A DNA stretch of 32,476 nt from Opitutia bacterium (lineage in GTDB: Bacteria > Verrucomicrobiota > Verrucomicrobiae > Opitutales > UBA953), in the NCBI GenBank assembly GCA_947488485.1, contig CANKZO010000009.1, positions 1-32,476 of the forward strand, written 5' to 3'. The translations under genes were made by a program, and so were the position numbers. Under the pieces are notes generated by a model. It saw nothing but the letters and a program-made list of their open reading frames with translations, made no database searches and had not been told where the DNA came from. This document shows positions 17,142-24,133 of this stretch, one piece after another. Every line of letters begins with the position of its first letter. Positions within the stretch are counted from its first letter, which is position 1.

Positions 17142-17190
17142 TGTCAGTATCTCAAAGTTGGCAATTCTTTAGTAGATTGAGCCACTGTCA
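17142..17190 (-). promoter_or_regulatory. TGACAGT-type sites upstream of the MerR-like gene
   Basis: ACTGTCA lies at 17184-17190 (plus orientation), the same heptamer found three times before the VWA gene. TGTCAGTAT at 17142-17150 is the opposite orientation with one mismatch to TGACAGTAT. Their centres are about 41 nt apart, close to four helical turns. The sites sit 25-73 nt upstream of the regulator's ATG, as expected for autoregulation. Confidence 0.45.
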
Positions 17191-17201
17191 GGAAAAGCCC
17201 C

Positions 17202-17236
17202 AAAAGAAGCAGGCCGTCCGGAATCGGACGGCCTGC
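17202..17236 (-). terminator. Rho-independent terminator of the first amt gene
   Basis: GCAGGCCGTCCG (17209-17220) and CGGACGGCCTGC (17225-17236) make a perfect 12-bp stem with a GAAT loop. On the minus strand it is followed by TTCTTTTG. It lies 26 nt downstream of the amt stop codon. Confidence 0.9.
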
Positions 17237-17261
17237 GAGCCGGCTTCCCTGGAGGGGAGGC

Positions 17262-18767
17262 TTAGGAGTTGTGGCTGTAACCTTCTTCGCCGTGGTCCGA
17301 GATGTCCAGGCCGCGGGCCTCTTCTTCTTCGGTCGGGCGGAGGCCGATGACGGCCTTGATCACGTAGGCGAGGATCGCGGTGGCGACCAGGGAGAGCACC
17401 AGGGTGATGCCGATCGCCTTGAGCTGCTCGGTGAGCAGGGTCTTGCCGACGATGTCCTTGAGGTTCGTGTTCAGGTTGCCGTTGACGTCGGCCGTGGCGA
17501 GGACGCCGGTCAGGATGGCGCCGAGGGTGCCGCCGACCGCGTGGACGCCGAAGGTGTCGAGCGCGTCGTCATAGCCGAGCTTGGACTTCATGTAGACCAC
17601 GGCCAGGAAGGGCACCACACCGGCGAGGACGCCGATCAGCACCGCGGAGCTGGCGGTCACGAAGCCCGCGGCCGGGGTGATCACGACGAGGCCGGCGACG
17701 GCGCCTGAGCAGAGACCGAGGATGCTGGCGTGCTTGCGGAGGATCCACTCGAGGGCGCCCCAGGTGAAGGCGGCGACGCCCGCGGCGAGCGTGGTGGTCA
17801 TGAAGGCCTGGGCGCCGACACCATCGGCGGCGAGCGCCGAGCCGGCGTTGAAACCGTACCAACCTACCCAGAGCATGCCCGTGCCGACGGCGCAGAGCAC
17901 CATGCTGTGCGGGGTCATGGCCTTCTTGCCGAAGCCGATGCGCGGTCCGAGGATGATGCAGAGCAGGAGGGCGGACCAACCCGAGGTCATGTGGACGACC
18001 GTGCCGCCGGCGAAGTCGATCGCCTTGATGGAGGCCTTGGCGTTCCAGACGCCGTTCATCTCACCGGTGATGCCCCAGATGTGGTGGGCCATCGGGAAGT
18101 AGACGAGGAACATCCAGCCGAGCATGAAGAGCATGACCGCGGAGAACTTCATGCGTTCGGCGATGGCGCCGACAATGAGGGCCGGGGTGATGATCGCGAA
18201 CATCAGCTGGAACATCGAGAAGACGTTCTGCGAGATCCAGTAGGCGTAGTCTCCGTTCGGGGCGGCGCCGACGCCGTTCAGGAAGAAGAATTCGCTGCCG
18301 CCGAAGAACTTGCCGAGGAAGGTGCCGTCGAAGCTCTTACCGAAGACCAGGGAGTAACCCACGGCCCACCAGAGGATCGCCACCATGCCGGCGAGACCGA
18401 AGCACTGGGCGACCACGGAGAGGATGTTCTTCGAGCGCACCAGGCCGCCGTAGAAGAGGAAGAGGCCAGGCAGCGTCATGAAGAGCACCAGCGCGGCGCA
18501 CACCATGATGAAGGCGTTGTGACCCGGACCCGGGGAAGCGGCGATCGGACCCGCGGCGACCTTGTCGTCTCCGGCCTTGGGGCCGGTGTTGTTGACGTAG
18601 GCTTCGAGGTCAGCCACGCGCTGGTCGAGCGCAGGGGCAGCCGGAGCAGCTTTGGCTGCTTCGACTTTGGCGGGTTCAGCCGCCGGTGCGGGGGCGTTCT
18701 GAGCCGACGACAGGTAAGGCACTGCCGCCAGGGCGAGGATAGTGAGAGTTCGTAGCAGGGATTTCAT
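17262..18767 (-). CDS. amt: Ammonium transporter Amt with cleavable signal peptide and N-terminal extension
   Basis: This 501-residue Amt/Mep/Rh channel protein starts MKSLLRTLTILALAAVPYLS, a signal peptide, and has an Ala/Pro-rich linker plus a short DQRVADLEAYVNN segment before TM1 (FIMVCAALVLFMTLPGLFLFYGG). Eleven TM segments follow. The pore twin histidines are H259 (GGTVVHMTSG) and H409 (DTFGVHAVGG), and the ammonium-recruiting aspartate is D251 (AIDFAGG). The C-terminal 'GLD-x-x-x-HGEEGY' tail, which couples to GlnK in related proteins, is present. I chose the ATG at 18767 for the signal peptide; the frame is open 13 codons further, across the promoter. A sigma-54 promoter lies 15 nt upstream of the ATG. 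No glnK lies beside it. Confidence 0.95.
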   Translation of the reverse strand: MKSLLRTLTILALAAVPYLSSAQNAPAPAAEPAKVEAAKAAPAAPALDQRVADLEAYVNNTGPKAGDDKVAAGPIAASPGPGHNAFIMVCAALVLFMTLPGLFLFYGGLVRSKNILSVVAQCFGLAGMVAILWWAVGYSLVFGKSFDGTFLGKFFGGSEFFFLNGVGAAPNGDYAYWISQNVFSMFQLMFAIITPALIVGAIAERMKFSAVMLFMLGWMFLVYFPMAHHIWGITGEMNGVWNAKASIKAIDFAGGTVVHMTSGWSALLLCIILGPRIGFGKKAMTPHSMVLCAVGTGMLWVGWYGFNAGSALAADGVGAQAFMTTTLAAGVAAFTWGALEWILRKHASILGLCSGAVAGLVVITPAAGFVTASSAVLIGVLAGVVPFLAVVYMKSKLGYDDALDTFGVHAVGGTLGAILTGVLATADVNGNLNTNLKDIVGKTLLTEQLKAIGITLVLSLVATAILAYVIKAVIGLRPTEEEEARGLDISDHGEEGYSHNS

Positions 18768-18781
18768 GGCGAGAGGTCTTT

Positions 18782-18797
18782 CGCAACCCCCGTGCCA
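18782..18797 (-). promoter_or_regulatory. Sigma-54 (-24/-12) promoter of the first amt gene
   Basis: Read on the minus strand, TGGCACGGGGGTTGCG matches the sigma-54 consensus TGGCACG-N4-TTGCW at every fixed position except the last. The predicted +1 (about 18771) lies only 4 nt before the ATG at 18767, so the mRNA would be almost leaderless. The second amt gene has a matching promoter at the same distance. Confidence 0.85.
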
Positions 18798-18802
18798 ACC
18801 CC

Positions 18803-18831
18803 GCACTTTCGAACCGATGGCCTAAAAGTGC
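18803..18831. repeat. GCACTTT...AAAGTGC inverted repeat next to the sigma-54 promoter
   Basis: GCACTTT at 18803-18809 and AAAGTGC at 18825-18831 are perfect 7-bp inverted arms separated by 15 nt. They lie 5 nt upstream of the -24 element on the minus strand. The GCAC...GTGC arms recall the ends of NtrC enhancers, but the spacer is too long and the site unusually close to the promoter. Confidence 0.4.
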
Positions 18832-18907
18832 TTAAATTAAAGCGAAGCCCGTCCGAACTCCTGCCCGAAAAAAGGCAGAGCGGCTTATTGGGCCGAGGAA
18901 AACCGCC

Positions 18908-20188
18908 TTAATTCGCGTTGTAGCCTTCTTCGCCGTGGTCGGCGATATCGAGGCCCTGCGCTTCGGCTTCTTCCGACGGGCGCAGTCCGATGGTCGCGCC
19001 GACGACCTTCGCGATGATCCAGGTCATGACGAGCGAGACGACGATGCAAAGCAGCATGGCCGTCAGCTGACCTTTGAGGAGCCCCTTCGCGACGAGCTTG
19101 CCGCCGGCTTCGTTGACCGCGCCATCCATCAGCAAGGCCGTCGCGAGCGCGCCGATCGTGCCGCCGATCCCGTGGACGCCGAAGGTGTCGAGCGCGTCAT
19201 CATAACCGAACTTCGGCTTAAGGATGGAGCAGGCCCAGTAAGAGATACCGCCCGCGAGGATGCCGATGACCACGGCCGAACCGCCCGCGACGAAGCCCGC
19301 GGCGTTGGTCACGGTGGCGAGACCCGCGATCGCGCCGGAGCAGAGACCGAGCACCGAGATCTTGCCGCGGTGGAGCTTCTCGACGAGCGCCCACATCATC
19401 GTGGCCGTGGCGGCGCCGAGCGTGGTGGTCAGGAAGGCCTGGAGGGCGACACCGTCGGCGGCGAGGGCCGAACCGGCGTTGAAGCCGTACCAGCCGGCCC
19501 AAAGCAGGCCGGTGCCGATGACGCAAAGCACCATGCTGTGCGGAGGCATCGCGCGCTTGCCGAAGCCGGCGCGCGGGCCGACGAGCACGCAGAGGAGCAG
19601 GGCGGACCAGCCCGAGGTCATGTGCACGACGATGCCCCCGGCGAAGTCCGCGGCCTTGAAGGCGGCGTCGCCGTTCGCGATGCCGGAGAAGTCGCCGGTG
19701 GCGCCCCAGACAGCATGCGCGATGGGGTAATAGACGCCGATCGTCCAGAGGAAGGAGAAGAGCATGACCGCGGAGAACTTCATGCGCTCGGCGACGGCGC
19801 CGATGATCAGCGCGGGCGTGATCGCGGCGAACATGGCCTGGAAGAGGGCGAAGGTCGCCGAGGAGATGCCGGCCGCGTAGGCGGTGTCGGGCGTGAAGCC
19901 GAGGCCGGCGAAGCCGAGGTGCTCGCTGCCGCCGAAGATGTGGCCGAGGAAACCGCCGGCGAAGTTCTTGCCGAAGACGAGGCTGTAACCGAAGCCCCAC
20001 CACATGAGGATGCCCATGGCGGTGAGGGCGAGGCACTGGGCCGCGATGGAGAGCACGTTCTTGCTGCGGACCAAGCCGCCGTAGAAAAGGAAGAGACCCG
20101 GGATGCACATCATCAGGACCAAGGCGGTGCTGATCAGGACCCAGACGTTATCGGCGGCGTTCGGCGTGGGAGCGGCAGAAATAAGCAT
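18908..20188 (-). CDS. amt: Second ammonium transporter Amt (no signal peptide)
   Basis: This 426-residue Amt starts MLISAAPTPNAADNVWVLIS, with only ~14 residues before TM1 (VWVLISTALVLMMCIPGLFLFYGG) and no signal peptide. The twin histidines are H189 (GGIVVHMTSG) and H339 (DTFGVHGIGG), and the recruiting aspartate is D181 (AADFAGG). The C-terminal tail EAQGLDIADHGEEGYNAN matches the GlnK-coupling tail of the neighbour. It is clearly a paralogue of the downstream amt gene, with many identical blocks (FLFYGGLVRSKN, ITPALI, AERMKFSAVMLF, GWYGFNAGSALAADGV). The 140-nt intergenic region between the two contains a separate sigma-54 promoter, so each gene can be switched on by nitrogen limitation. 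Confidence 0.95.
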   Translation of the reverse strand: MLISAAPTPNAADNVWVLISTALVLMMCIPGLFLFYGGLVRSKNVLSIAAQCLALTAMGILMWWGFGYSLVFGKNFAGGFLGHIFGGSEHLGFAGLGFTPDTAYAAGISSATFALFQAMFAAITPALIIGAVAERMKFSAVMLFSFLWTIGVYYPIAHAVWGATGDFSGIANGDAAFKAADFAGGIVVHMTSGWSALLLCVLVGPRAGFGKRAMPPHSMVLCVIGTGLLWAGWYGFNAGSALAADGVALQAFLTTTLGAATATMMWALVEKLHRGKISVLGLCSGAIAGLATVTNAAGFVAGGSAVVIGILAGGISYWACSILKPKFGYDDALDTFGVHGIGGTIGALATALLMDGAVNEAGGKLVAKGLLKGQLTAMLLCIVVSLVMTWIIAKVVGATIGLRPSEEAEAQGLDIADHGEEGYNAN

Positions 20189-20202
20189 GTTGCGACTTAT
20201 TA

Positions 20203-20218
20203 AGCAAAAATCGTGCCA
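20203..20218 (-). promoter_or_regulatory. Sigma-54 (-24/-12) promoter of the second amt gene
   Basis: On the minus strand, TGGCACGATTTTTGCT matches TGGCACG-N4-TTGCW completely. The element's end lies 15 nt upstream of the ATG at 20188, exactly as in the other amt gene, so the predicted +1 (about 20192) leaves a 4-nt leader. Confidence 0.9.
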
Positions 20219-20285
20219 TAAAATAACCAGCGCCTTCTACCCGCTTGCTATCCAAGAGTTTTGGGGATAAATAAATTTTAATACG

Positions 20286-21185
20286 ATGAAAAGACTGCAC
20301 AAAGTTGAGCATTTTGGCTTAATTTGCTCATTATTACTCATCTCCTCGGAGGCCTTTGGCCAGACGCAGCCCAAACCCTGGTTGCTCATGGTTGATGCGC
20401 AACGCCGCGACGCCGATGTCATCTCCCACTCGGGCGGCGTGACGGGTTCTTTCGGGCGTTCCCGCTCCGGGGCCGAACTGATCTACCAGGCCGAAGACCG
20501 GGCCGTCGACCTGGAGTGGTATCGTTATGAGCATGACTTCACCGGCGCCGTCGCCGGCACCGACCGCTCTTATGGTAATACGCAGGACCTGATGTTGTCC
20601 GGCTTCCGCCAATGGAAACTGTCCGACAAATATGCCGGCCAGCTCATCTACGGACTCGAGCTGGCCGCCGAGGAATCGGTCGGCCTCACCGATGGTTTCC
20701 GCTGGGGCCTGGGCGGCGCGCTGCGCTGGCAGCCGGATGCCGAGACCGATGTCGCCCTCGGCCTGATGTTCCAGGATCGCTTCGAGAATTCGATCCTGCC
20801 GGTCCCTTACGTGAAGGCTTTCTGGCGTCCGTGCCGCTACGCCGAAGTCGAACTCCGCGCGACGGGCCTGCAGAACGGTATCATCTTCCGCGGCTTCCCC
20901 ACGGGCGACCGCGCGACGACGGTGGACCTGTCGGTGGCCTACGAGACGCTGAACTTCCGCCTCGCCGACGCCGCTTACGGCAGCCGGGCCGTCGTCGTCG
21001 GCGAAGTGCCGATCCGCCTCGGAGTCACGCAGTTTCTCGAGGCTTCCGGCACCTGGTTCGTGCGCGCGCAGTTCGAGTGGGTGCCATTCGCCCGGCACAG
21101 CTTCAAGCATGACGGCGAGACCCAAGCCGCCTTCCAGCCAGGCGCGACCTGGGGTCTGGGCGGTCGCGTGGGCGCCCGCTTCTGA
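20286..21185 (+). CDS. Putative outer-membrane beta-barrel protein
   Basis: This 299-residue protein has a signal peptide (HFGLICSLLLISSEAFG) and alternating hydrophobic/polar beta strands throughout. Strand-like blocks include AELIYQAEDRAVDLEWYRYEH and GGALRWQPDAETDVALGLMF. It ends in Phe (GGRVGARF), the usual terminal residue recognised by the Bam complex. It resembles Verrucomicrobia/Bacteroidetes DUF6268-like barrel proteins, but I am not certain of that label. The upstream region is AT-rich (20223-20285) with no Shine-Dalgarno sequence. It is transcribed away from the amt pair and needs its own promoter. Substrate unknown. Confidence 0.75.
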   Translation: MKRLHKVEHFGLICSLLLISSEAFGQTQPKPWLLMVDAQRRDADVISHSGGVTGSFGRSRSGAELIYQAEDRAVDLEWYRYEHDFTGAVAGTDRSYGNTQDLMLSGFRQWKLSDKYAGQLIYGLELAAEESVGLTDGFRWGLGGALRWQPDAETDVALGLMFQDRFENSILPVPYVKAFWRPCRYAEVELRATGLQNGIIFRGFPTGDRATTVDLSVAYETLNFRLADAAYGSRAVVVGEVPIRLGVTQFLEASGTWFVRAQFEWVPFARHSFKHDGETQAAFQPGATWGLGGRVGARF

Positions 21186-21253
21186 TCAGAGTCCTCGCGC
21201 GGCGAGCGCGTGGCGGACGATGATCTCGGGGTGCCGGCGCAAGGTCATCGCGT

Positions 21254-21487
21254 TCAGGCGGCGACCGGGCTCAGCGCTTCGTCGCGGCGACGGATGGCCA
21301 GCTCGAGATCGTGGGTGCGGAGCGAGCGGCGGACGCGGCGCTTGGTGAAGTCCGCGAGGTGCTCGGTGTAGTGCAGCCACCAGGTCCCGTTGTTGTTCCA
21401 GAGGTGGTGCAGACGGTTGGCCTCGCTGACGCGGATGGACAGCTTGGGGGCGGCGGGACGGGCGGTGGTGTCTTGGGTGTTGATCAT
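21254..21487 (-). CDS. Stand-alone integrase-arm-like small protein
   Basis: This 77-residue protein starts MINTQDTTARPAAPKLSIRV. The middle and end (HHLWNNNGTWWLHYTEHLAD, then RRVRRSLRTHDLELAIRRRDEAL) follow the pattern of N-terminal arm-type DNA-binding domains of tyrosine recombinases, 'NG-x-W-(Y/W)...R-x-S-L-x-T-x-D-x-x-x-A-x-x-R-R'. No SAM-like or catalytic domain follows, and no integrase lies nearby. It is either a free-standing DNA-binding module, as I believe is recurrent in this phylum, or a relic. It is convergent with the barrel gene. Identity is from pattern, not a search. Confidence 0.65.
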   Translation of the reverse strand: MINTQDTTARPAAPKLSIRVSEANRLHHLWNNNGTWWLHYTEHLADFTKRRVRRSLRTHDLELAIRRRDEALSPVAA

Positions 21488-21795
21488 GGTGGGCGGCGGT
21501 GAAAGGGACGCGCAGCACGATCAATCCACAGGGGACTGTTTTTTAGCCTTTCGGCTCTCATCTCGGCGCCTTGCGGCTCCGATGACCACCGTGACCCTTG
21601 GAGGGCTCGGTTGGTGCAGGTTCGGCTTTCGCCCGTCCTGCTCGTGATGCGACTATTGAATGAACTGACGACAAGATGGGCGGTCGGCCGCCGGAAGGCA
21701 AGCGGGACCTGCGTTGCAGAGTGTCATAAGAAAAGGGCCTTCGGCCCGGCAGGCGACGCTTGCAGGCCTCCGGAGGGCCGCCACGCTGGTTCCCG
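21488..21795. other. 308-nt region without a recognised gene
   Basis: Between the mini-protein start (minus) and the DUF4236 start (plus) I see no convincing ORF or known RNA. It holds a T-rich run at 21537-21544, a CTGCGTTGCAG palindrome near 21708-21718, and a GGGCC-TTC-GGCCC hairpin at 21735-21747. It must contain promoters for both divergent genes, but no clear -35/-10 pair is visible. Confidence 0.5.
21728..21747 (-). terminator. Possible short minus-strand terminator, antisense leader of the DUF4236 gene
   Basis: GGGCC (21735-21739) pairs with GGCCC (21743-21747) across a 3-nt loop. Read on the minus strand it is followed by TTTTCTTAT. It could end transcripts from tRNA-Leu or antisense transcripts from the DUF4236 gene. 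The stem is only 5 bp, so support is modest; on the plus strand it may be a leader hairpin. Confidence 0.35.
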
Positions 21796-22059
21796 ATGGG
21801 TTTCTTCCGCTTCCGCAAAATCATCCCGCTCGGGAAGTTCCTCCGGATCAACGTCTCGAAGACGGGGACTTCGCTTTCGGTCGGACGTCCGGGCGCGACC
21901 GTCAACGTGCGCAAGGATCGCGTCGACGGCACCGTCGGGATTCCTGGCAGCGGTCTCTCTTACAAGGAGCGTCTGTCGAACCGCGGGTGCGCTTCGGCGC
22001 TGGTGCTCGCGCTCGCGCTCGCGGTGTCGCTCGCCGGTGCGTTCGCTTACGCGCGCTGA
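21796..22059 (+). CDS. DUF4236-family protein with C-terminal TM segment
   Basis: This 87-residue protein starts MGFFRFRKIIPLGKFLRINV and carries the pattern of DUF4236: 'F-R-x-R...(I/L)-x-L-G...N-x-S-K-(T/S)-G-x-S-x-S-(V/L)-G...G-T-V-G-(I/L)-P-G-(S/T)-G-L-S-Y'. The domain covers about residues 1-57. A hydrophobic segment (ALVLALALAVSLAGAFAYA) closes the protein, giving a C-terminal tail anchor. DUF4236 has no known biochemical role. I chose the ATG at 21796 because it matches the family N-terminus; the open frame upstream (from 21760) is probably leader. Confidence 0.85.
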   Translation: MGFFRFRKIIPLGKFLRINVSKTGTSLSVGRPGATVNVRKDRVDGTVGIPGSGLSYKERLSNRGCASALVLALALAVSLAGAFAYAR

Positions 22060-22109
22060 ACGCGGTCGCGCGACGAGGCTGGCGCGACGTCGGCGATCTT
22101 CGCCGCAAG

Positions 22110-22193
22110 TGCCCGGGAAAGGACTCGAACCTTCACGCCTTTAGAGGGCGGCGGATTTTGAGTCCGCTGCGGCTGCCATTTCGCCACCCGGGC
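22110..22193 (-). tRNA. tRNA-Leu (anticodon CAA)
   Basis: On the minus strand the acceptor arms GCCCGGG (22193-22187) and CCCGGGC (22117-22111) pair perfectly, with discriminator A at 22110. The anticodon loop CTCAAAA gives anticodon CAA between stem GCGGA and TCCGC. A long variable arm (CGCC-CTCTAAA-GGCG) marks a class II tRNA, and the T-loop contains GGTTCGAGTCC. CCA is not encoded (CTT follows), unlike tRNA-Asn. Confidence 0.96.
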
Positions 22194-22208
22194 GGATTGC
22201 GGACATGC

Positions 22209-22237
22209 ATTCATTCCGCGCGCATCGGCGCGTGCAA
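22209..22237 (-). promoter_or_regulatory. Possible sigma-70 promoter of tRNA-Leu
   Basis: Read on the minus strand: TTGCAC (22237-22232), a 17-nt spacer, then ATGAAT (22214-22209), and a predicted start about 9 nt before the mature 5' end. The -35 is good but the -10 is poor. Confidence 0.35.
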
Positions 22238-22288
22238 GAAAAACCGTGCCCGGCGACGCGAGAGGCGTGGCGCGCGGACGCGGCCAAC

Positions 22289-22318
22289 AAAAAAGGCGCT
22301 CCTTGCGGAGCGCCTTTT
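22289..22318 (-). terminator. Rho-independent terminator of the HU gene
   Basis: GGCGCTCC (22295-22302) and GGAGCGCC (22307-22314) form a perfect 8-bp stem with a TTGC loop. A-tracts on the left give TTTTTTG after the hairpin on the minus strand; the right side also has TTTT, so it may work in both directions. It lies 20 nt downstream of the HU stop. Confidence 0.9.
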
Positions 22319-22338
22319 GGCGAGAATCTCGTGAGAGA

Positions 22339-22626
22339 TTACTTGGCGCCGAGGATCGCGTCCTTGGCGGCCTTGGCCACGCGGAACTTCACGACCTTCT
22401 TGGCCTTGATCTGGATGGTTTCGCCGGTGGCCGGGTTGCGACCCAGGCGAGCCTTGCGGTGGACGAGGACGAGCTTGCCGAGGCCGGGGAGCGTGAAGGA
22501 GTTCTTCGCGTTCTTGTAGGCGAGGGCGGCGATGATCTCGAGGATCGCGGTGGCCTGCTTCTTGCTGATCTCAGCTTTTTCGGCGATGGCACCGGCGATT
22601 TGGGACTTGGTGAGGGCTTTGGACAT
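22339..22626 (-). CDS. HU/IHF-family histone-like DNA-binding protein
   Basis: This 95-residue protein is the standard length of HU. It starts MSKALTKSQIAGAIAEKAEI and carries the HU signature GLGKLVLVHRKARLGRNPATGETIQI, which includes the beta-arm and its conserved Arg-Asn-Pro tip. It ends with the basic KKVVKFRVAKAAKDAILGAK. It binds and bends DNA as a nucleoid protein. The upstream region has a plausible promoter on the minus strand: TTTTCA (22689-22684), 17-nt spacer, TAATAC (22666-22661), predicted leader about 27 nt with no Shine-Dalgarno. The gene is monocistronic, with its own terminator. A much longer frame covering it on the same strand is antisense to the next gene and not real. 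Confidence 0.95.
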   Translation of the reverse strand: MSKALTKSQIAGAIAEKAEISKKQATAILEIIAALAYKNAKNSFTLPGLGKLVLVHRKARLGRNPATGETIQIKAKKVVKFRVAKAAKDAILGAK

Positions 22627-22800
22627 GTGGGTTGTGGGTTGGTTGTGCAGTGATGCGGGTGTATTAAGTAGCGAACCGTGCGCTGAAAACCAGCGAAAAA
22701 TAAGGGCAGGGTGAAGGTTTCTTCCGGGCCCCGCTTCCCGGTGAAAAATCTTTTGCATGCGCCCGCCTTCCGACTTAGGTATCTGGCACACCCCCAAACC

Positions 22801-24129
22801 ATGAGTCTCCGCCCGTCCGCCGCCCTCCTGTTCTCGCTCTTTCTCGGGATGACTTCCGCCGTCGCTCAGGACGCGGTCGTCTCCCTGGAACCCGCCTTCG
22901 CGGACATGAAGTTCAGCCTCCCTGTCGCCGTCGCGCCTCTGCCCGGAAGCAAGGATGTGGTCTTCGTGATCGAGAAGGGTGACCCGGCCCCAGGCAGCTC
23001 CACGGACAAGACCAAGAAGAAGGGGGGCGACTTCCTGGGCGGTAAGGTGCAGATGATCTCCGGCCTGACCGCTGGCAAGCCGGTCAAGACGGAGGTCTTC
23101 CAGCTCAGCCCGAAGGACGGCAAGTTTGATGCCGCCGGTGAGTGCGGTTTCCTCGGTTTCGCCGTCCACCCTAAGTATAAGGAAAACAAGCAAGTCTTTG
23201 TCTACTACAGCCTTAGGATTGAAGGCAAGCTCCACCAGCGCGTCTCTCGCTTCATGCTTTCGAGCGTCTCGCCCTTCAAAGTAGACCCCCAGTCCGAGCA
23301 GCCGTTCATCACCCAGCTTGACCCGGCGGCTAACCACAACGGCGGCGACCTGCACTTCGGCCCGGACGGTTACCTCTATATTAGCTGCGGCGACGGCGGT
23401 GCCGGCGGCGATGCCTTCGACACGGCGGGTTTCATCAATAAGGGCTTCCACGCCGCGGTCTACCGGATCGACGTCGACAAGAAGGAGGGCAATCCCGCCC
23501 CCAACCCCTTCGCTTCCGTCGTGACCGACGCCAAGGGCCAGGCCTTCTATGCCATCCCGGCCGACAACCCCTTCCTGAAGGCCACCTCCCACCGTGGCCG
23601 CCCCGTCGAGCCCGCCTCGGTCCGGACCGAGACCTGGGCCACCGGCCTGCGCAACGCCTGGCGTTTCTCCTTCGACCCCCAGACGGGCGCCTGCTTCGCC
23701 GGGGACGTCGGCCAGGGCCTCTACGAGGAAATCGACATCCTGGTGTCCGGCGGCGATTACGGCTGGCACGACGTCGAGGGCTTCCACCTCTTCAACCAGA
23801 AGGACTCCGGGGGCAAGAAGGCCATGCCCGCCCTCGCCCCGGCTTCCGACTTCAAGGCTCCGATCCACGAGTATGACCGTAAGCTCGGCAACTCCGTGAC
23901 CGGCGGCGTCGTCTGCCGTGGCGACCGCGTGCCGGCCATCGCCGGCGCCTACGTCTTCGGCGACTTCGCCTCGGGCCGGATCTTCTCCCTGCATGATCGC
24001 GGCGGTCGCTGGGAGTCCCGCGAGATCGCCCGCGACGCCACCGTCGCCGGCTTCGGCCACGACCCCAGCAACGGCGACGTGCTCGTCGCTTCGCTCACGG
24101 GTCAGGTCAAGCGCATCGTCCGCAAGTAA
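22801..24129 (+). CDS. Exported PQQ-dependent sugar dehydrogenase (glucose/sorbosone dehydrogenase family)
   Basis: This 442-residue protein has a signal peptide (SAALLFSLFLGMTSAVAQ) and a six-bladed beta-propeller. Family hallmarks are CGFLGFAVHP (about 115-124), NHNGGDLHFGPDGYLYISCGDGG (179-200) and RNAWRFSFD further on. H179 corresponds in pattern to the catalytic histidine of soluble glucose dehydrogenase. It should oxidise aldoses in the periplasm with PQQ as cofactor, passing electrons onward. I chose the ATG at 22801 because it gives the signal peptide; the open frame upstream is non-coding. The next gene starts 4 nt after the stop, so they form an operon. True substrate unknown; a PQQ-free paralogue of this fold is also possible. 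Confidence 0.88.
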   Translation: MSLRPSAALLFSLFLGMTSAVAQDAVVSLEPAFADMKFSLPVAVAPLPGSKDVVFVIEKGDPAPGSSTDKTKKKGGDFLGGKVQMISGLTAGKPVKTEVFQLSPKDGKFDAAGECGFLGFAVHPKYKENKQVFVYYSLRIEGKLHQRVSRFMLSSVSPFKVDPQSEQPFITQLDPAANHNGGDLHFGPDGYLYISCGDGGAGGDAFDTAGFINKGFHAAVYRIDVDKKEGNPAPNPFASVVTDAKGQAFYAIPADNPFLKATSHRGRPVEPASVRTETWATGLRNAWRFSFDPQTGACFAGDVGQGLYEEIDILVSGGDYGWHDVEGFHLFNQKDSGGKKAMPALAPASDFKAPIHEYDRKLGNSVTGGVVCRGDRVPAIAGAYVFGDFASGRIFSLHDRGGRWESREIARDATVAGFGHDPSNGDVLVASLTGQVKRIVRK

Positions 24130-24133
24130 GCCG

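Noticed and set aside
20248..20270. TATCC...GGATA inverted repeat before the barrel gene as an operator
   Set aside because: Only 5-bp arms in an AT-rich spacer; expected by chance.
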